This document shows positions 61,832-64,000 of a stretch of DNA of 64,000 nucleotides, piece by piece. The DNA comes from Lewinellaceae bacterium (lineage in GTDB: Bacteria > Bacteroidota > Bacteroidia > Chitinophagales > Saprospiraceae). Location: NCBI GenBank assembly GCA_020636315.1, contig JACJYA010000016.1:62001-126000 (forward strand), given 5' to 3'. The notes beneath the pieces were generated by a model. It made no database searches. It was not told the origin of the DNA and was given only the letters and a program-made list of their open reading frames with translations. How positions within the stretch are numbered: the stretch's first letter is position 1; each line of letters opens with the position of its first letter. Both the position numbers and the translations under genes were made by a program.

Positions 61832-62326
61832 ATGCCGCGCTTAATCACAGTTCTTGCCGTTACCGCTCTGTTGTGGACCGGTTGTTACTCCTTCCGGGGT
61901 GTCAGTATCGACCCCTCGGTAACTACCTACTACGTCGAACAATTCACAGACAATGCACTGAACGCCCAGCCGGCCCTATCCCAACGATTGGCTGAAGACC
62001 TGAAGGAAAAGATCCGCACGGAATCGCGCCTGGTATTTACCGATACGGATCCCGACATAGAATTCAAAGGGATTATCGTCCGGTATGAAGTGACCTCAGA
62101 AGCGCCCCAGCCAGGAGAAACCACCGCCATTAACCGCCTGACCATAACGACAGCTATCGAATACATCAACAACGTCAACGAAGAAAAAGGCTGGAAGAAG
62201 AATTTTTCCTTCTTTTACGATTTCCCGAGCTCCCAGGACCTTTCCAGTGTGGAAGACGATGCCGTTGACGCCATCTCGAACCAGATGATGGAAGACATTT
62301 TCAATGCGGCCTTTACGGATTGGTAA
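61832..62326 (+). CDS. lptE: LptE-family lipoprotein
   Basis: The 164-residue protein has a lipoprotein signal ending at Cys18 (LLWTGCYSFRGVSI), the opening typical of Bacteroidota LptE, which plugs the LptD barrel for lipopolysaccharide export. The body is one alpha/beta domain (YYVEQFTDNALNAQPALSQR, GIIVRYEVTSEAP). ATG 61832 is chosen for the signal peptide. It follows the sigma-54 activator by 107 bp. In many Bacteroidota secG is next, but here a convergent DUF5916 gene comes instead. Confidence 0.88.
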   Translation: MPRLITVLAVTALLWTGCYSFRGVSIDPSVTTYYVEQFTDNALNAQPALSQRLAEDLKEKIRTESRLVFTDTDPDIEFKGIIVRYEVTSEAPQPGETTAINRLTITTAIEYINNVNEEKGWKKNFSFFYDFPSSQDLSSVEDDAVDAISNQMMEDIFNAAFTDW

Positions 62327-62332
62327 ACATAT

Positions 62333-64000
62333 TTACAAATTCAACCAGTAGGTAATCTTCAACACCAGCGCCCGGTTCTTCACCTGCGGGCCGTTGAAGA
62401 ACTGGTCTGAATAGTAGTTATCCGTATAAACGAGGAATACATCCGAAACCGGCCGGAAGCGCCATTGCAGGCGGCTGTTGATGTTGACGTTATTGGATTG
62501 AGTATTGTACTGGAGAAAAGTGCTGAAGAAAAGGCTGCGGGAAAAAGACAGCTCGGCACGCGGCCCGATGAGCCAGAAGCTGGCGCTGTTATAAGGTGCA
62601 GGAAGCTTAATGTCGTTGTAGGCAAAAGTCGCAGCGAAGATCCCAATGGGCTGCCAGCGGAAGTTGATGGCCCCTTCCACCCTACTGATGTCACCATTAA
62701 AGAACTCACCCCGGCCTGCCTCTACATCGAAGAAGAATTTTTTACGCACATCGGAATTGAATCCTGCAACCGCCGAATTGTATTCGTATTCACCGACCGG
62801 AAGCTTCTCCCCTTCTCCCTTATTTGTTGGGTCAAATGGAAAATAGAGGAATGTAAAATCATTGGAGAACCTGAAATACAAGCTACTCTGGCCCGGAAAC
62901 TCGACAAATGCACCCGGCTGTATGCTGCGGTCGGCCAGCCGGTAATCAGGCTGGTTATAAATAAAGTTCGTTTTGACCTCCAGTCCGTACTGAATGATCT
63001 TTTTGGCCACTTTGGGGTTCCCGGGGAAGAGATAGTGCGTTATTCCCGGGCTGAATGAAAAAAAGCCGGGCCTGGGAACAAACCCCACATCTGCCCGGTA
63101 GTGTTTTCCTATGTATTGAGTAGGAAAAAACAAACGCCAGTGCCGGGTATAGTGGCCGACGAAAAGTGCCGCCGACTGGGCATCGTTGTTTTTTTCTGCG
63201 GAAAAGGACCGGTGGTAAAAGAGTTCTGCTTCCCATTTTCCATCTTGTGAATACAGGTTGTATTCCAGCCCCGCTACCCGGTTATACCCATTGCCATCCA
63301 GTTTATACCCTCCATCTCCATCGGAAACGAAATTCTCTTTATTAACGAACACGGCTCCCACATAAGAGCGGTCGAATACCTTGCGCTGAACTACTCCGAT
63401 AGAATAGTTGGCCGGGTTGATGCCCGCTTCTTTTACTTTTGCCGTCTGCATATTGAGCAAGCCGACCCGCCAGTTGTCATCCAGTTTGCCGCTGAGCCGG
63501 GCGCCGGCTATTATCGGCACCTGGCCGGAGTCGGAAAGGCCGATGCGGCGGCTGAAAAAAGGCCGGCTGTTGGGAAAGCCAAAACGGCTGAAGAGATCCT
63601 CGTTCTCCAGGAAGAACTGGCGGCGTTCGGGAAAGAAAAGTTCAAAGCGGCTGAGGTTGGTGATCTGCCGGTCAACCTCCACCTGGGAAAAGTCCGGGTT
63701 GAAGGTGAGGTCCAGGTTTAGAGAGGGCGTTATGGCCACCTTGATATCTCCCCCTGCGTCAAAGCTGCTTTCAGTTGGCGTACCCTCTTCATGGTCTTTG
63801 TTGGTACTGCCTGTGAGGTAAGGGATGACTGAAATGTTGAGCCCCGGGCTGGGTGGGGCTTCCTTCCATTCCAGAAGGCCGGTAAAGGCCAGGTGGTTGG
63901 CGTCGAACTGCCGGGGCACCGGCACCCAGCTAGAGCGCTCGTTCTGCTTTACAGCCGTCCGGCTGAAGTTGATGCGCCAGCTGTTGCCTCCATTTCCACG
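62333..64000 (-). CDS. DUF5916 outer-membrane protein, 5' end beyond the window
   Basis: The frame is open from the stop at 62333 to base 64000, giving at least 555 residues. It matches DUF5916, a Bacteroidota family in which an N-terminal carbohydrate-binding-like (CBM9) domain (outside the window) precedes a long beta-barrel. The family block LTFNPDFSQVEVDRQITNLS and RFELFFPERRQFFLEN is clear near the start of the visible part. The C-terminus KNRALVLKITYWLNL ends in a barrel-like strand. The substrate is unknown. The gene converges on lptE with 6 bp between stops. Confidence 0.9.
   Translation of the reverse strand, partial: RGNGGNSWRINFSRTAVKQNERSSWVPVPRQFDANHLAFTGLLEWKEAPPSPGLNISVIPYLTGSTNKDHEEGTPTESSFDAGGDIKVAITPSLNLDLTFNPDFSQVEVDRQITNLSRFELFFPERRQFFLENEDLFSRFGFPNSRPFFSRRIGLSDSGQVPIIAGARLSGKLDDNWRVGLLNMQTAKVKEAGINPANYSIGVVQRKVFDRSYVGAVFVNKENFVSDGDGGYKLDGNGYNRVAGLEYNLYSQDGKWEAELFYHRSFSAEKNNDAQSAALFVGHYTRHWRLFFPTQYIGKHYRADVGFVPRPGFFSFSPGITHYLFPGNPKVAKKIIQYGLEVKTNFIYNQPDYRLADRSIQPGAFVEFPGQSSLYFRFSNDFTFLYFPFDPTNKGEGEKLPVGEYEYNSAVAGFNSDVRKKFFFDVEAGRGEFFNGDISRVEGAINFRWQPIGIFAATFAYNDIKLPAPYNSASFWLIGPRAELSFSRSLFFSTFLQYNTQSNNVNINSRLQWRFRPVSDVFLVYTDNYYSDQFFNGPQVKNRALVLKITYWLNL

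Overview
The window looks like a chromosomal segment of a Bacteroidota bacterium, probably of the Saprospiraceae/Lewinella type. Support comes from a gldC gliding-motility gene, two secreted proteins with type IX secretion (T9SS) C-terminal sorting domains, a TonB-dependent receptor with a carboxypeptidase-regulatory N-terminal domain, an OmpA protein with thrombospondin type-3 repeats, the families DUF4212, DUF4249, DUF1599, DUF5916 and BT_3928, a NusB of about 310 residues, and promoters of the phylum-specific form TTTG-N19..21-TAnnTTTG. The family-level placement is inference. Most of the window is ordinary core genome. Base composition is fairly even and there is no large island, prophage, CRISPR array or intact insertion sequence.

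Positions 1-10505 form an acetate/propionate locus, all on the + strand: the end of an outer-membrane porin-like gene, a two-subunit DUF4212/sodium:solute symporter, two small membrane proteins, a sensor kinase whose sensor is itself a sodium:solute symporter (CrbS-like), a stand-alone receiver protein, acetyl-CoA synthetase and propionyl-CoA synthetase. Together these would take up short-chain acids, sense them and activate them to CoA thioesters. Positions 10.5-21 kb are a mixed set: a kinase-like unknown protein, a MoeB/ThiF-rhodanese fusion, a saccharopine-dehydrogenase-like protein, a glucosaminidase, a LuxE-like protein, a lipoprotein next to a decayed paralogue, hemF, a nucleoside phosphorylase, a transaldolase, the SRP RNA gene (unannotated by ORF calling), gldC and a short oxidoreductase.

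Positions 21-31 kb hold a copper ATPase with a DUF4249 lipoprotein, gamma-glutamyltransferase, a DUF6992-like protein, a 0.4-kb MITE-like element, a DegP-type protease, a YfcE phosphoesterase and a papain-fold protein that seems to have lost its catalytic residues. Positions 31.9-38.7 kb hold a large AsmA protein convergent with SMC. Positions 38.8-49.0 kb are mostly minus strand: a hydrolase, a TrmH methyltransferase, an LppC-like lipoprotein, guaA, OmpA-TSP3, nusB, a DoxX/thioredoxin-fold membrane protein and DUF1599. Two more MITE-like elements lie here, one against the guaA promoter and one at the nusB stop codon.

Positions 49.2-64 kb hold YigZ, an S9 peptidase, two adjacent T9SS cargo proteins that share a domain, a TonB receptor, a DUF4349 lipoprotein and the cluster miaB - sigma-54 activator - lptE, ending in a DUF5916 gene cut by the window edge. 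The most rewarding non-coding finds are the SRP RNA with a complete promoter, three distinct MITE-like elements with target-site duplications, several strong hairpins with no assigned gene, and a short Cys-rich ORF that runs through a perfect terminator.
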